From: Cytobacillus sp. FSL H8-0458
GTDB lineage: Bacteria; Bacillota; Bacilli; Bacillales; Cytobacillaceae
Reading direction: 5' to 3'
NCBI RefSeq assembly: GCF_038002165.1
Contig: NZ_JBBOBR010000001.1
Coordinates: forward strand, 2,852,001-2,916,000
Length of the DNA: 64,000 bases
Each line of letters opens with the position of its first letter. Positions within the stretch are counted from its first letter, which is position 1. The notes below the pieces were generated by a model that saw only the letters and a program-made list of their open reading frames with translations, made no database searches and was not told where the DNA came from. The translations under genes were made by a program, and so were the position numbers. Below are positions 8,893 through 16,476 of the stretch, piece after piece.

Positions 8893-9435
8893 CTATCTTT
8901 TTTTCATTCTTTCGCTCACTAAATACTCAACAATCCAATCAGGGCCCTTGGGATCACCAATGCTGAAAAACGGAGCTTCAAAATTTGCATCGTTTGGTTT
9001 TATAACGTTATCATCCCAGCTGATCACTGTACGGATATTTGTCAATTCCTTCATAAGGTGCATATCTTCATCACTTCTTAGCAAGAGAACCTTAGAATAA
9101 GATGCCTTTTTATGACCCTCAATAAGCACGACGTCCGGCTGCAGCTGCAGCACAATCCTTACCTGCTCCTCCAGGCTCCAGCTTTTCTTCTCAGCATGCA
9201 TAAGCAGTCTGCCTCCCCCTTCTACAAGTGAAGCGGCAGCCCCTGATTCAATATGGCTTGTGGAATCCTTTCCTTCCGGGGCTTCAGGTTTGCCGCCATG
9301 ACCATGATGTTTAATGGTAATGACAGAAAGCCCCTTCTCTTTTAATCCGGAAATTAATTTATTTATCAACGTTGTTTTTCCGCTGTTTTGATAGCCTGAT
9401 ACCTGAAATATAACAGGTTCCTTTACCATGGCCAT
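8893..9435 (-). CDS. mobB: Molybdopterin-guanine dinucleotide biosynthesis adaptor MobB
   Basis: P-loop GTP-binding protein that helps attach GMP to molybdopterin or deliver the finished cofactor to enzymes such as nitrate reductase. VSGYQNSGKTTLINKLI is the Walker A region; TIKHHGHGG and the SGAAASLVEG segment are typical MobB. Length 180 aa is normal. The ATG at 9435 follows AAGGAAGCGA; another ATG two codons later is possible. It overlaps the end of moeA by 13 bases, so both are read from the moeA promoter. No mobA is present in the window. Confidence 0.92.
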   Translation of the reverse strand: MAMVKEPVIFQVSGYQNSGKTTLINKLISGLKEKGLSVITIKHHGHGGKPEAPEGKDSTSHIESGAAASLVEGGGRLLMHAEKKSWSLEEQVRIVLQLQPDVVLIEGHKKASYSKVLLLRSDEDMHLMKELTNIRTVISWDDNVIKPNDANFEAPFFSIGDPKGPDWIVEYLVSERMKKR

Positions 9436-10688
9436 TCGCTTCCTTCATGATCCTCAAGCAATAGTACTTCAACGATGTCTCCGTTTCCATAGCCTCTGGT
9501 TCCGCCTGGCAGAATCATTAGCGAATTCGCACCGGCAAGACTCATCACAATATTTGATTTATCCACTCCGCTTGGTGCTGCCACCAGTCGTCCTGACAAA
9601 TAATTTACAGACGTCCTGACAAATCTTGTAAATGGGTTTGCTTTTGGAAATTCTGCGACCAGTTCAGCAGTTTCTTTCCTTAAATGCGGTTTTTCAGAGA
9701 ACAGCATTTTTCGGATGACTGGTCTTGTAAAAAGCTCAAACCCGACATAGCAGGCAGAAGGATTTCCCGAAAGTCCAAACAGAAGCTTCCCTTCATGCTG
9801 GGCAACTGTCGTCACACTGCCTGGCCTCATGGCAACTTTATTGAAAAGCACCTCTGCCTCAAGCTTTTCATAAATGCCCGGCAGATAATCAAAATCGCCC
9901 ACAGACACCCCGCCTGTAGTAATCAGCATATCCACACGGTTCAACGCTTCTTTCACAGCATTAAAACATGTATCAAATTCGTCAGGAAGCTTTCCATAAT
10001 AATTAACTTCCGCGCCGGCCCGTTCAATTTGCGCGGTAATCATATGAGCATTGCTGTTTCTGATTTTCCCCGGTTCCAGCGGTTCATGGACCTCCAATAG
10101 TTCAGTGCCTGTTGCAAATAATCCAATAACAGGCTTTTTGGCAACAGGCACTTCTGCATAACCAAAGGTTGCGAGAATAGCCTGAATTCCGGGATTGATC
10201 TTTGTCCCCTTCTTAATTAAAGAATCTCCTTTTTTTGCATCTTCTCCTTTGAAGGAAACATTGTCTCCAGCTTTATAGGAGCGCTTTATGGACATATAAT
10301 TCTTACCTTCTTCTTCGTATGCTTTTGCCAGTTCAAGCATTACAACAGCATCGCATTCCTGAGGCATTTGCGCACCAGTCATGATCCTCACAGCCTGGAA
10401 TGGACCAATGTTTTTAGAAGTCACATGCCCCGCCCCAATGTGGTCTACCACCTCAAATACGACGGGATTTTCCATTGAAGCTTCCTTGGTATCCGCAGAA
10501 CGGACAGCAAAACCATCATATGGTGATCGATCAAAATGAGGGACATCATGTGTCGCTTTTATATCTTCCGCCAGAAAACGGCCGTTGCTTTCATTAATAG
10601 ATACGTATTCTGCACTTCCGTTTACTTGATATGCCATGATTTTTTTTACTGCTTCAGCAACAGGAATGGGAGTTCTTTTCTCCAGCAT
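9423..10688 (-). CDS. moeA: Molybdopterin molybdenumtransferase MoeA
   Basis: Inserts molybdate into adenylylated molybdopterin. The protein has the MoeA order of domains: N-terminal part with FDRSPYDGFAVRSAD, the central MoCF-binding domain with LITTGGVSVGDFDYLPG and LFGLSGNPSACYVGFELF, and a C-terminal beta domain. At 421 aa it is full length. AGGAG stands about nine bases before the ATG at 10688. It forms a two-gene unit with mobB under an Fnr-type promoter. The scdA gene diverges from it across a 226-bp intergenic region. Confidence 0.95.
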   Translation of the reverse strand: MLEKRTPIPVAEAVKKIMAYQVNGSAEYVSINESNGRFLAEDIKATHDVPHFDRSPYDGFAVRSADTKEASMENPVVFEVVDHIGAGHVTSKNIGPFQAVRIMTGAQMPQECDAVVMLELAKAYEEEGKNYMSIKRSYKAGDNVSFKGEDAKKGDSLIKKGTKINPGIQAILATFGYAEVPVAKKPVIGLFATGTELLEVHEPLEPGKIRNSNAHMITAQIERAGAEVNYYGKLPDEFDTCFNAVKEALNRVDMLITTGGVSVGDFDYLPGIYEKLEAEVLFNKVAMRPGSVTTVAQHEGKLLFGLSGNPSACYVGFELFTRPVIRKMLFSEKPHLRKETAELVAEFPKANPFTRFVRTSVNYLSGRLVAAPSGVDKSNIVMSLAGANSLMILPGGTRGYGNGDIVEVLLLEDHEGSEWPW

Positions 10689-10735
10689 GATATCAGCTCC
10701 TATGTACTTTTCTTAGTGTCTTTTCTAATTCAATT

Positions 10736-10778
10736 ATTATAAACGTACATGAAAATCCATAACATGACAATCATCACA
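10736..10778 (-). promoter_or_regulatory. Probable class II Fnr-type promoter of moeA-mobB
   Basis: On the minus strand a TGTGA half-site (10774-10778) is followed after six bases by TCATG (10763-10767), a weaker second half. A perfect -10 TATAAT sits at 10736-10741, its centre exactly 32 bp from the dyad centre (10770.5). The matching geometry makes up for the imperfect right half. Confidence 0.6.
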
Positions 10779-10836
10779 CTTTCAGTTTTCATCTGTGCAA
10801 GATTTTACCCAAATAACTTTATAAAAAACCTGCAAG

Positions 10837-10879
10837 TGTGATGCCCGTCACCAAATTAAAAAGGAAATTCGTTTATTCT
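10837..10879 (+). promoter_or_regulatory. Class II Fnr-type promoter of scdA
   Basis: Dyad TGTGA-TGCCCG-TCACC at 10837-10852 (centre 10844.5), one mismatch from the symmetrical Fnr site. The -10-like TATTCT at 10874-10879 is centred 32 bp downstream. The predicted start near 10886 leaves a short leader before the ribosome site AGGAGG. Confidence 0.75.
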
Positions 10880-10914
10880 TTAGATAGTTCACAAGATAGA
10901 AGGAGGAAAATTAA

Positions 10915-11607
10915 ATGACTATACAAATTACAGAAGATCGTCTGGTAAAAGATATTGTAAATGAATTTCCAAAGACAAGCGATGTTTTTAAACGTCATCG
11001 CATTGATTTTTGCTGCGGCGGAAATATTCCGCTGGCGCGAGCTGTTTCAGAGCAGTCAGCGGATATGGACGTCCTGATTAACGAATTAAACGAAATAATT
11101 CAAAAGGAACACCAAACAGATGATTTAGAGGTTTGGACAGACAGTACATCAGAAGACATTATTGAACATGTGATCAAGCGATATCATCGTCCTCTTGAAG
11201 AAGAACTATCATTATTAAGTCCGTATGTAACAAAGGTATCAAGAGTTCATGGAGAGAGCCATGAGGAGCTTCTTAAAGTCCATCAATTATTCTTTGAATT
11301 GAAGCACGAGCTTCTTGAACATACTTCCAAAGAAGAAGAGTCAGTTTTTCCACTTCTGCTGAAGCTTGAAGACCCTAAAGTTGAAAATCGCGAAGAAATC
11401 ATCAGCTATATCCGGGAGCTTGAGAAGGAGCATGATCATGCAGGTTCAATTCTAAAGGAATTGAGGGAAATTACAGCTGATTTTACTCCTCCAGCAGATG
11501 CATGCGGATCTTACCGTCTTGTATATAAGCGGCTTGAAGATCTGGAAAGCCAAACATTCATGCATGTTCATCTGGAAAATAATATTCTTTTTCCTCGATA
11601 TATTTAA
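10915..11607 (+). CDS. scdA: Iron-sulfur cluster repair di-iron protein ScdA/RIC
   Basis: RIC proteins (YtfE, ScdA, DnrN) repair iron-sulfur centres damaged by nitric oxide or peroxide using a hemerythrin-like di-iron site. The N-terminal ScdA_N domain has the family motif DFCCGG (Cys33-Cys34), and the C-terminal four-helix part carries the spaced His/Glu residues, for example IEHVIKRYHRPLEEE, ELLEHTSKEEESVFP, EKEHDHAGSIL and FMHVHLENNILFPR. Length 230 aa is usual. AGGAGGAAAATTAA precedes the ATG. The Fnr-type dyad upstream suggests expression when oxygen is low, when nitrate respiration would produce nitric oxide. Confidence 0.95.
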   Translation: MTIQITEDRLVKDIVNEFPKTSDVFKRHRIDFCCGGNIPLARAVSEQSADMDVLINELNEIIQKEHQTDDLEVWTDSTSEDIIEHVIKRYHRPLEEELSLLSPYVTKVSRVHGESHEELLKVHQLFFELKHELLEHTSKEEESVFPLLLKLEDPKVENREEIISYIRELEKEHDHAGSILKELREITADFTPPADACGSYRLVYKRLEDLESQTFMHVHLENNILFPRYI

Positions 11608-11616
11608 ACACTCATT

Positions 11617-11647
11617 ATCTGCAGCCGATTTCGGCTGCAGATTTTTT
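11617..11647 (+). terminator. Intrinsic terminator after scdA
   Basis: Stem ATCTGCAGCCGA / TCGGCTGCAGAT closed by a two-base loop and followed by six T. Very strong. Confidence 0.92.
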
Positions 11648-11661
11648 GTGCATTCAAACGG

Positions 11662-11706
11662 CAAAAATAAAAGCCTGCCCGCTGTGTCCTTTTCTCATGA
11701 CACAGC
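11662..11706 (-). terminator. Probable terminator after moaA
   Basis: Stem GCTGTGTC / GACACAGC with a ten-base loop. On the minus strand it is followed, after a GC-rich stretch, by CTTTTATTTTT. It lies just past the moaA stop. Confidence 0.6.
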
Positions 11707-11719
11707 AAAGCATGCTTTT

Positions 11720-12736
11720 TTATCCCCCAATATAGGACATTTCAATCTTTTTCCTGTTTGCAGCAGTTTCTTCTGTCCGTTCGTCTGAATACCTGTCTTT
11801 TCTGCCATTCCAAATCTTAATAATCCGATCGGTAATTTCTTTGTCCGTGGCCCCTTTTCTCATAAATTCCTTTAAATCGTGCCCTTCCCCATTAAATAGG
11901 CACGTGAATATTTGGCCGTTTGCTGACAATCTTGAACGAGTGCAGCTAGAACAGAAAGATTCAGAAACAGATGTAATGAACCCAACATCTACACCGCTGT
12001 CTTTATAGCGGTATCGCTTGGCCACCTCTCCGAAATAATCCGGATCTACCGGCTCCAATAAATAGTGTTCCTTTAAGATGTCATAAATCTCTTTTTTAGT
12101 AACAACCTCGTCCATTTTCCAGCCGTTCGTGCTGCCGACATCCATGTATTCAATAAAGCGGAGCTGTAAGCCGTTATCTTTGCAGAACTTAGCCATCGGG
12201 ACAATTTCAGAATCATTCAGGCCTTTTTTGACCACCATATTAATCTTCACGCCAAGTCCTGCTTCTTTTGCTGCTTCAATCCCTTTAATGACTGGTTTGA
12301 CACCCACATTGCGTCCGTTGATTTGTCCGAAAAGCTCATCATCCAGACTGTCAAGACTGATGTTAACCCTCAGCAGTCCTGCTTCCTTTAAGTCCTTCGC
12401 ATGTTTGGGAAGCAATACACCGTTGGTGGTTAGTCCAATATCTTTTAATCCCTCAATGTCTGAAAGCATTTTGACAAGTTTAGGCATGTCCTTTCTCATA
12501 AGGGGCTCCCCGCCTGTTAACCTGATCTTCTCCACTCCAAGGTTTACGAAAATCTTAGCCAGTCGTTCAATTTCCTCATAGCTTAGCAGCTCGCTTTTTG
12601 GAAGAAAAGCAAAATCAGGACCGAAGATTTCTGCCGGCATGCAATATTGGCAGCGGAAATTACAGCGGTCAATGACAGAAATGCGCAGGTCTCTTAAAGG
12701 TCTATTCAATTTATCTTTAATAATGGTTTTAGCCAT
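11720..12736 (-). CDS. moaA: GTP 3',8-cyclase MoaA (molybdenum cofactor step 1)
   Basis: Radical SAM enzyme that rearranges GTP to 3',8-cyclo-7,8-dihydro-GTP for molybdopterin synthesis. The SAM cluster motif is [10 protein letters not shown] (Cys25, Cys29, Cys32 with this start). The C-terminal second cluster is [18 protein letters not shown], and the chain ends in Gly-Gly, as MoaA needs. The open frame begins at an ATG at 12751, but only the ATG at 12736 has a ribosome site (TGGAG nine bases ahead), giving 338 aa. Other moa genes are not in the window. It is divergent from fnr; I found no convincing Fnr dyad for it. Confidence 0.95.
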   Translation of the reverse strand: MAKTIIKDKLNRPLRDLRISVIDRCNFRCQYCMPAEIFGPDFAFLPKSELLSYEEIERLAKIFVNLGVEKIRLTGGEPLMRKDMPKLVKMLSDIEGLKDIGLTTNGVLLPKHAKDLKEAGLLRVNISLDSLDDELFGQINGRNVGVKPVIKGIEAAKEAGLGVKINMVVKKGLNDSEIVPMAKFCKDNGLQLRFIEYMDVGSTNGWKMDEVVTKKEIYDILKEHYLLEPVDPDYFGEVAKRYRYKDSGVDVGFITSVSESFCSSCTRSRLSANGQIFTCLFNGEGHDLKEFMRKGATDKEITDRIIKIWNGRKDRYSDERTEETAANRKKIEMSYIGG

Positions 12737-13021
12737 TCCGTTCAACTCCATTTAAAGAGTGACTTTATTAAGCTTTCTATACAGATGTATATTTTAGCCT
12801 TTCCCTTAAAATAACAGAAATAACCCAGTATCTCAAATTAAGGGCTTTTACTATTAGAACATACAATCGCTGCAATGTTAATAGGGAATTGCTGTTTATT
12901 AGTTAAGACTGACCATTTCTATAGAAAATGCCACAATAAAGACACAAAAGCCGGCAATGTTATCACTATACAAATGATATTATTGTGAAAAAAGACAGTT
13001 GTTATATGAAGGAGGATTCCC
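12737..13021. other. Intergenic region between divergent moaA and fnr
   Basis: 285 bp, A/T rich. I see no strong promoter match in either direction. One TGTGA half-site lies at 12984-12988, but its partner is poor and it is too close to the fnr start for activation. The fnr ribosome site GAAGGAGG is clear. Confidence 0.5.
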
Positions 13022-13723
13022 ATGGCTCATACAGCCATTAAACAGACACATTCCATTGAAATTAAAGAGCTTCTTCATTTCGCTGACCGTCATATGAAAA
13101 CACAGAAAGGGGCTTATATTTTTCAGGAAGGCATGGATGCTGATGAGCTATATATCATCCTTTCCGGCAAGATTCAAATCAGCAAGATAACAGCGGACGG
13201 CAGGGAACTCACCTTCAGGCTATGCGGGGAAAATGAAATCATTGGTGAGCTGACCTTATTTACCAGTGACCCAAAATATTTATTGAATGCTTTAGTTCTT
13301 GAAGCTGGTGAGGTAGCTGTGATAAAAAAAGATGTCCTGGAAAAGGAGATTTTTAAAAATAGTACTCTGGCCTATGAATTTATGAAATGGATGAGCGACC
13401 ATTTCCGCAATACACAGACCAAATTCAGAGACCTTGTGCTTAATGGGAAAAAAGGTGCCCTGTATTCAACTCTTATCAGAATGACTAACAGCTATGGCGT
13501 AACTGTGAATGGCGGCACACTTATCGATCTGCCCCTTACGAACCAGGAGCTTGGGAATTTCTGCGGCACCTCCAGAGAGAGCACCAACCGGATACTGGGT
13601 GAACTAAAGAAGGACGGTATTATTACAATAATGAATGGAAAAATTACAGTTAAAGATCTTCAGTATTTAAAAAATGAAATAGGCTGTGAAAATTGCCCCG
13701 CCGTATACTGCAGCATTGAATAG
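13022..13723 (+). CDS. fnr: Fnr-type anaerobic transcription regulator (Crp/Fnr family)
   Basis: Oxygen-sensing activator. Residues about 15-130 form the cyclic-nucleotide-type sensor barrel (FQEGMDADELYIILSGKIQ), and residues 150-215 hold a winged helix-turn-helix with LTNQELGNFCGTSRESTNR; the TSRESTNR recognition helix is of the type that reads TGTGA half-sites. The last residues are CENCPAVYC (Cys222, Cys225, Cys230), the C-terminal cluster-binding pattern of B. subtilis Fnr rather than the N-terminal pattern of E. coli FNR. AGGAGGATTCCC precedes the ATG. Dyads matching its expected site stand before four genes within 8 kb. Confidence 0.94.
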   Translation: MAHTAIKQTHSIEIKELLHFADRHMKTQKGAYIFQEGMDADELYIILSGKIQISKITADGRELTFRLCGENEIIGELTLFTSDPKYLLNALVLEAGEVAVIKKDVLEKEIFKNSTLAYEFMKWMSDHFRNTQTKFRDLVLNGKKGALYSTLIRMTNSYGVTVNGGTLIDLPLTNQELGNFCGTSRESTNRILGELKKDGIITIMNGKITVKDLQYLKNEIGCENCPAVYCSIE

Positions 13724-13750
13724 GAGCGCAGTCACACTGCACTCCTATTC
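13718..13750. terminator. Shared hairpin between convergent fnr and radical SAM gene
   Basis: Stem AATAGGAG-GCAGT / ACTGC-CTCCTATT with small mismatch and three-base loop. It spans the fnr stop and ends just before the stop of the convergent gene. T runs are short in both directions. Confidence 0.6.
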
Positions 13751-13753
13751 CTT

Positions 13754-14881
13754 TTATGCTTTTGCCGCTTTCTTTCTAAGTGCCTTAGGAATATATACAC
13801 AAAACGGCTCGCTCTCCATATAATCCCCTGTCATGGCAAATGCACGTGACCTTGATCCTCCGCAAACATAACGGAATTCACATTGACCGCATTTCCCTTT
13901 GTATTTATCAGGATTTCTGAGATCTTTAAAAATGGGCGATTCCCTGTATATTTCAGCCAGCGGCTGTTCCCTTACATTTCCTGCTTTAACAGGCAAAAGC
14001 CCACTTGGATAAACGTCCCCAATGTGTGAAATGAAAACAAACCCGTTTCCGTCATTTACTCCTTTAGGCGCCCTGCCTAAACCATCTATAGAACCCGTCA
14101 GCCCTTGCTGTGTAAGTGCATCGAGATATTGAATATCCTCATTTTGAGCCTTTGCTTCCTTCATTTTTTGCTGAATGACAACTCGGCGATAATGCTGGGC
14201 AGCTGTTGTCTTAATATCGAAGGAAACCTTTTTGCTTAAGTTATACAGCCATGTAAATACCTTCTCATGCTCAACCGGTGAGATCATATCTTTTTCCTGC
14301 CCTCTCCCTGTTGGGACGAGGAAAAACACACTCCATAGAACACATTTGAGTTCTTCTACAACCTTGGCCATCTCCTCCAGGTAATCGATATTATAGCGCG
14401 AGATCACTGTATTAATTTGGACTGGAATTTCAAGCTCGTGTAAATATTTTATCCTTTCAATCGTTAATTCAAAGGAACCGGAAGTCCCTCTAAAATGGTC
14501 ATGAATTTCTGCATTTGGTCCATCAAGGCTGAAAGCCCATCGAGCCAAGCCGACCTGTTTGGCTTTTTCAATAGCCTCTTTTGTTACATTTGGTGTCGCA
14601 CTTGGCGTCATGGAAACACGAACGCCTTTTTTCACGGCATATTCGGCAATGTCGAATACATCCTGCCTCATTAATGGATCTCCACCCGTAAACACAAGCA
14701 TAGGGTTGTTCATTTCCTTGATTTGGTCAATCAGAGCCTTTCCTTCTTCAAAGGAAAGTTCCCTCGGATCTCTCCTGTACTGCGCTTCCGCACGGCAATG
14801 CAGACATTTTAGCTGGCATGCCCTTGTTAATTCCCATATCACAATAAAAGGGTCATTATTAAAATCTCTATCAAATCCCAT
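13754..14881 (-). CDS. Radical SAM/SPASM protein (AhbD/NirJ-like, TIGR04053-type), substrate unknown
   Basis: A 375-aa radical SAM enzyme. CQLKCLHC (Cys22, Cys26, Cys29) binds the SAM cluster; a C-terminal SPASM-like domain has KCGQCEFRYVCGGSRSRAFA followed by a further Cys in EPFCVYIP, so an auxiliary cluster is expected. The HIGDVYPSGLLPVKAGNVRE stretch is typical of the TIGR04053 group (from memory), related to heme-maturation enzymes AhbD and NirJ. The start at 14881 has AAGGAGG eight bases ahead; an ATG at 14917 would place that site inside the gene. It has its own Fnr-type promoter. The substrate is unknown: anaerobic heme synthesis, tetrapyrrole modification or peptide modification are all possible. 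Confidence 0.85.
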   Translation of the reverse strand: MGFDRDFNNDPFIVIWELTRACQLKCLHCRAEAQYRRDPRELSFEEGKALIDQIKEMNNPMLVFTGGDPLMRQDVFDIAEYAVKKGVRVSMTPSATPNVTKEAIEKAKQVGLARWAFSLDGPNAEIHDHFRGTSGSFELTIERIKYLHELEIPVQINTVISRYNIDYLEEMAKVVEELKCVLWSVFFLVPTGRGQEKDMISPVEHEKVFTWLYNLSKKVSFDIKTTAAQHYRRVVIQQKMKEAKAQNEDIQYLDALTQQGLTGSIDGLGRAPKGVNDGNGFVFISHIGDVYPSGLLPVKAGNVREQPLAEIYRESPIFKDLRNPDKYKGKCGQCEFRYVCGGSRSRAFAMTGDYMESEPFCVYIPKALRKKAAKA

Positions 14882-14958
14882 TAGAAATGCCTCCTTGATG
14901 GCCTTACTCCCGGCCATTTGTCAACGCAAAGCAAACTATATTTTGTCTTTCCATTGTT

Positions 14959-15001
14959 ATTATAGGATAATCGGCATGTGAAATAAGTGAACTACCTCAC
15001 A
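14959..15001 (-). promoter_or_regulatory. Class II Fnr-type promoter of the radical SAM gene
   Basis: Dyad AGTGA-ACTACC-TCACA at 14986-15001 (centre 14993.5), with four symmetrical bases per half-site perfect. On the minus strand a consensus -10 TATAAT sits at 14959-14964, centred exactly 32 bp away. This is the best of the four Fnr-type promoters in the window. Confidence 0.82.
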
Positions 15002-15010
15002 AGGGCACAA

Positions 15011-15040
15011 AAAAACAGCAGGAAATACTCCTGCTGTTTT
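15011..15040 (-). terminator. Intrinsic terminator after yitW
   Basis: Stem AAAACAGCAGG / CCTGCTGTTTT with a seven-base loop; the minus strand runs on into TTTTTTT. It sits directly beside the Fnr dyad of the next gene. Confidence 0.9.
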
Positions 15041-15051
15041 GAGCTTAAATT

Positions 15052-15360
15052 TTATCGTACGCCAAGTGCAATTTTTGCATAGCGGGACATTTTGTCCTTG
15101 GACCAAGGCGGGTTCCAGACAATATTCACTTCAGTGTCTTTTACTTCAGGGATATCTGCCAGCGCAGACTTTACTTGTTCAACAATTGTGCCTGCCAAAG
15201 GACAGCCCATGGAAGTAAGAGTCATATCAACTATAGCTTTCCCTTCCTCTTCCATTTTCACATCATATACCAAGCCTAAGTTTACAATGTCTATCCCCAG
15301 CTCAGGGTCTACTACAAGCTCCAGTGCACCCATAATGCTGTCTTTTAAATCCTGATCCAT
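15052..15360 (-). CDS. yitW: MIP18/DUF59 iron-sulfur assembly factor (YitW/SufT-like)
   Basis: A 102-aa DUF59 protein, the family that helps load iron-sulfur clusters onto target enzymes. It has DPELGIDIVNLGLVYDV, the conserved Cys in TSMGCPLAG, and WNPPWSKDKMS near the C-terminus, all hallmarks of the family. GAAGGAG precedes the ATG at 15360. Position between yitV and an iron-sulfur-rich radical SAM gene is suggestive but not proof of a shared task, since yitW-yitV-yitU neighbour each other in B. subtilis without that gene (recalled). Confidence 0.92.
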   Translation of the reverse strand: MDQDLKDSIMGALELVVDPELGIDIVNLGLVYDVKMEEEGKAIVDMTLTSMGCPLAGTIVEQVKSALADIPEVKDTEVNIVWNPPWSKDKMSRYAKIALGVR

Positions 15361-15431
15361 ATCTGCAGCACTCCTTCATTATTTACTATCTTTATCTTAA
15401 CAAAAATTTAAATGAAATGAAAAAATACAGG

Positions 15432-16199
15432 TTATAAATGTTCCTCAAACCATTTAACTGTTTCAAGCAGCCCCTCCCTGCTGACTTTATGCCCCGCCTG
15501 TTCATCTGATATAAACAGGAGGTTTTCAGGTGAGTCACTATACAGGGGCTGGATGGTCTCATAAAATTGGTATGTATAGGAATAAGGAACAACCGGGTCC
15601 TTTTTGCCATGCCAGAACATGAGCGGCCTTCCGCCAAGCTTTTCTGGCTGAAGGCCCAGATCCCGCTCCCTAAGAATTTTCAGAAGATCTGCTAGTTCTT
15701 CATTTGTGAGCGGAACCTTAATATTATTTTTCTTCAGTTCATCGAGCTGAAGCTGAGCAAACTTTTCATAATACGGCATACCCATAAGGCTAACTGCAGT
15801 TTTGACCCATTCATACTGTGTCAGGGCGCCCAAAGTTACTATTCCCCCCATGGAGGTGCCCACAAGGCCTATTCTTCCCTGATCAATCAGGTCCCAATCC
15901 TCATAGACATTCCTGATTATGTTCAATTCAGCAATGGTATTCAGAACAATATCCCATAGCTTGAAATTTAAATCGCTGCCTGATAAGCCTTCCGATCTTT
16001 CCCCATGAAATAAGGTGTCCGGAAGCACTACCCTAAACCCCTTTTCTGCAAGGAGATAGGCATAGTGCAGATTATGTTCTTTGGCACTCGTAAACCCATG
16101 AACAAAAATGATAAAAGGCAGGGGTCCCCCTTTTATTTCCTGTCTGGCAAGTTCAAGAACAGGAATTTCTCTGATAAGCTTATGTTCAATAACAACCAC
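15432..16199 (-). CDS. yitV: Alpha/beta hydrolase, YitV-like esterase
   Basis: A 255-aa alpha/beta-hydrolase of the prolyl oligopeptidase/dienelactone hydrolase type. IIFVHGFTSAKEHNL forms the oxyanion region, GLVGTSMGGIVTLGAL carries the nucleophile Ser, MFWHGKKDPVVPYSYT the acid, and EQAGHKVSREGL the His, so the triad is complete. The start is a GTG at 16199 preceded by GGAGGAAAAAT. It reads on the minus strand upstream of yitW with a 71-bp gap. Substrate unknown; esterase activity is assumed from the family. Confidence 0.9.
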   Translation of the reverse strand: MVVIEHKLIREIPVLELARQEIKGGPLPFIIFVHGFTSAKEHNLHYAYLLAEKGFRVVLPDTLFHGERSEGLSGSDLNFKLWDIVLNTIAELNIIRNVYEDWDLIDQGRIGLVGTSMGGIVTLGALTQYEWVKTAVSLMGMPYYEKFAQLQLDELKKNNIKVPLTNEELADLLKILRERDLGLQPEKLGGRPLMFWHGKKDPVVPYSYTYQFYETIQPLYSDSPENLLFISDEQAGHKVSREGLLETVKWFEEHL

Positions 16200-16476
16200 A
16201 ATTTTTCCTCCTAAACCTGTAGTACCAAAGTGAATTTTTTTACAAAATTATAATAATATTGATAACATATATGTATAAAATGATTTTGTAAAAATTTTAG
16301 CTCCTGTCTTTATGTAAATTCTTTCTATTTTTCAGTTTAACATGTGGACTTTTCTTTTCCAAAACCTTTACACTTAGAAGAAAAGCGGGGCATACTTCAA
16401 TATAAGCAATGAGCTGCAGTCCGCTGACTGCAATTAATTATTATTATAAAGTGCTGAGCGCTTAGAAGGAGATCTT
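16200..16476. other. Intergenic region between divergent yitV and yitU
   Basis: 277 bp, very A/T rich near yitV. I see no convincing operator. The ribosome site of yitU (AGAAGGAGATCTT) and that of yitV are clear at the two ends. Confidence 0.5.

Noticed and set aside
12984-12999. TGTGA-N6-ACAGT ahead of fnr
   Set aside because: Second half-site is poor, and the site is too close to the start codon for class II activation. Not called as autoregulation.
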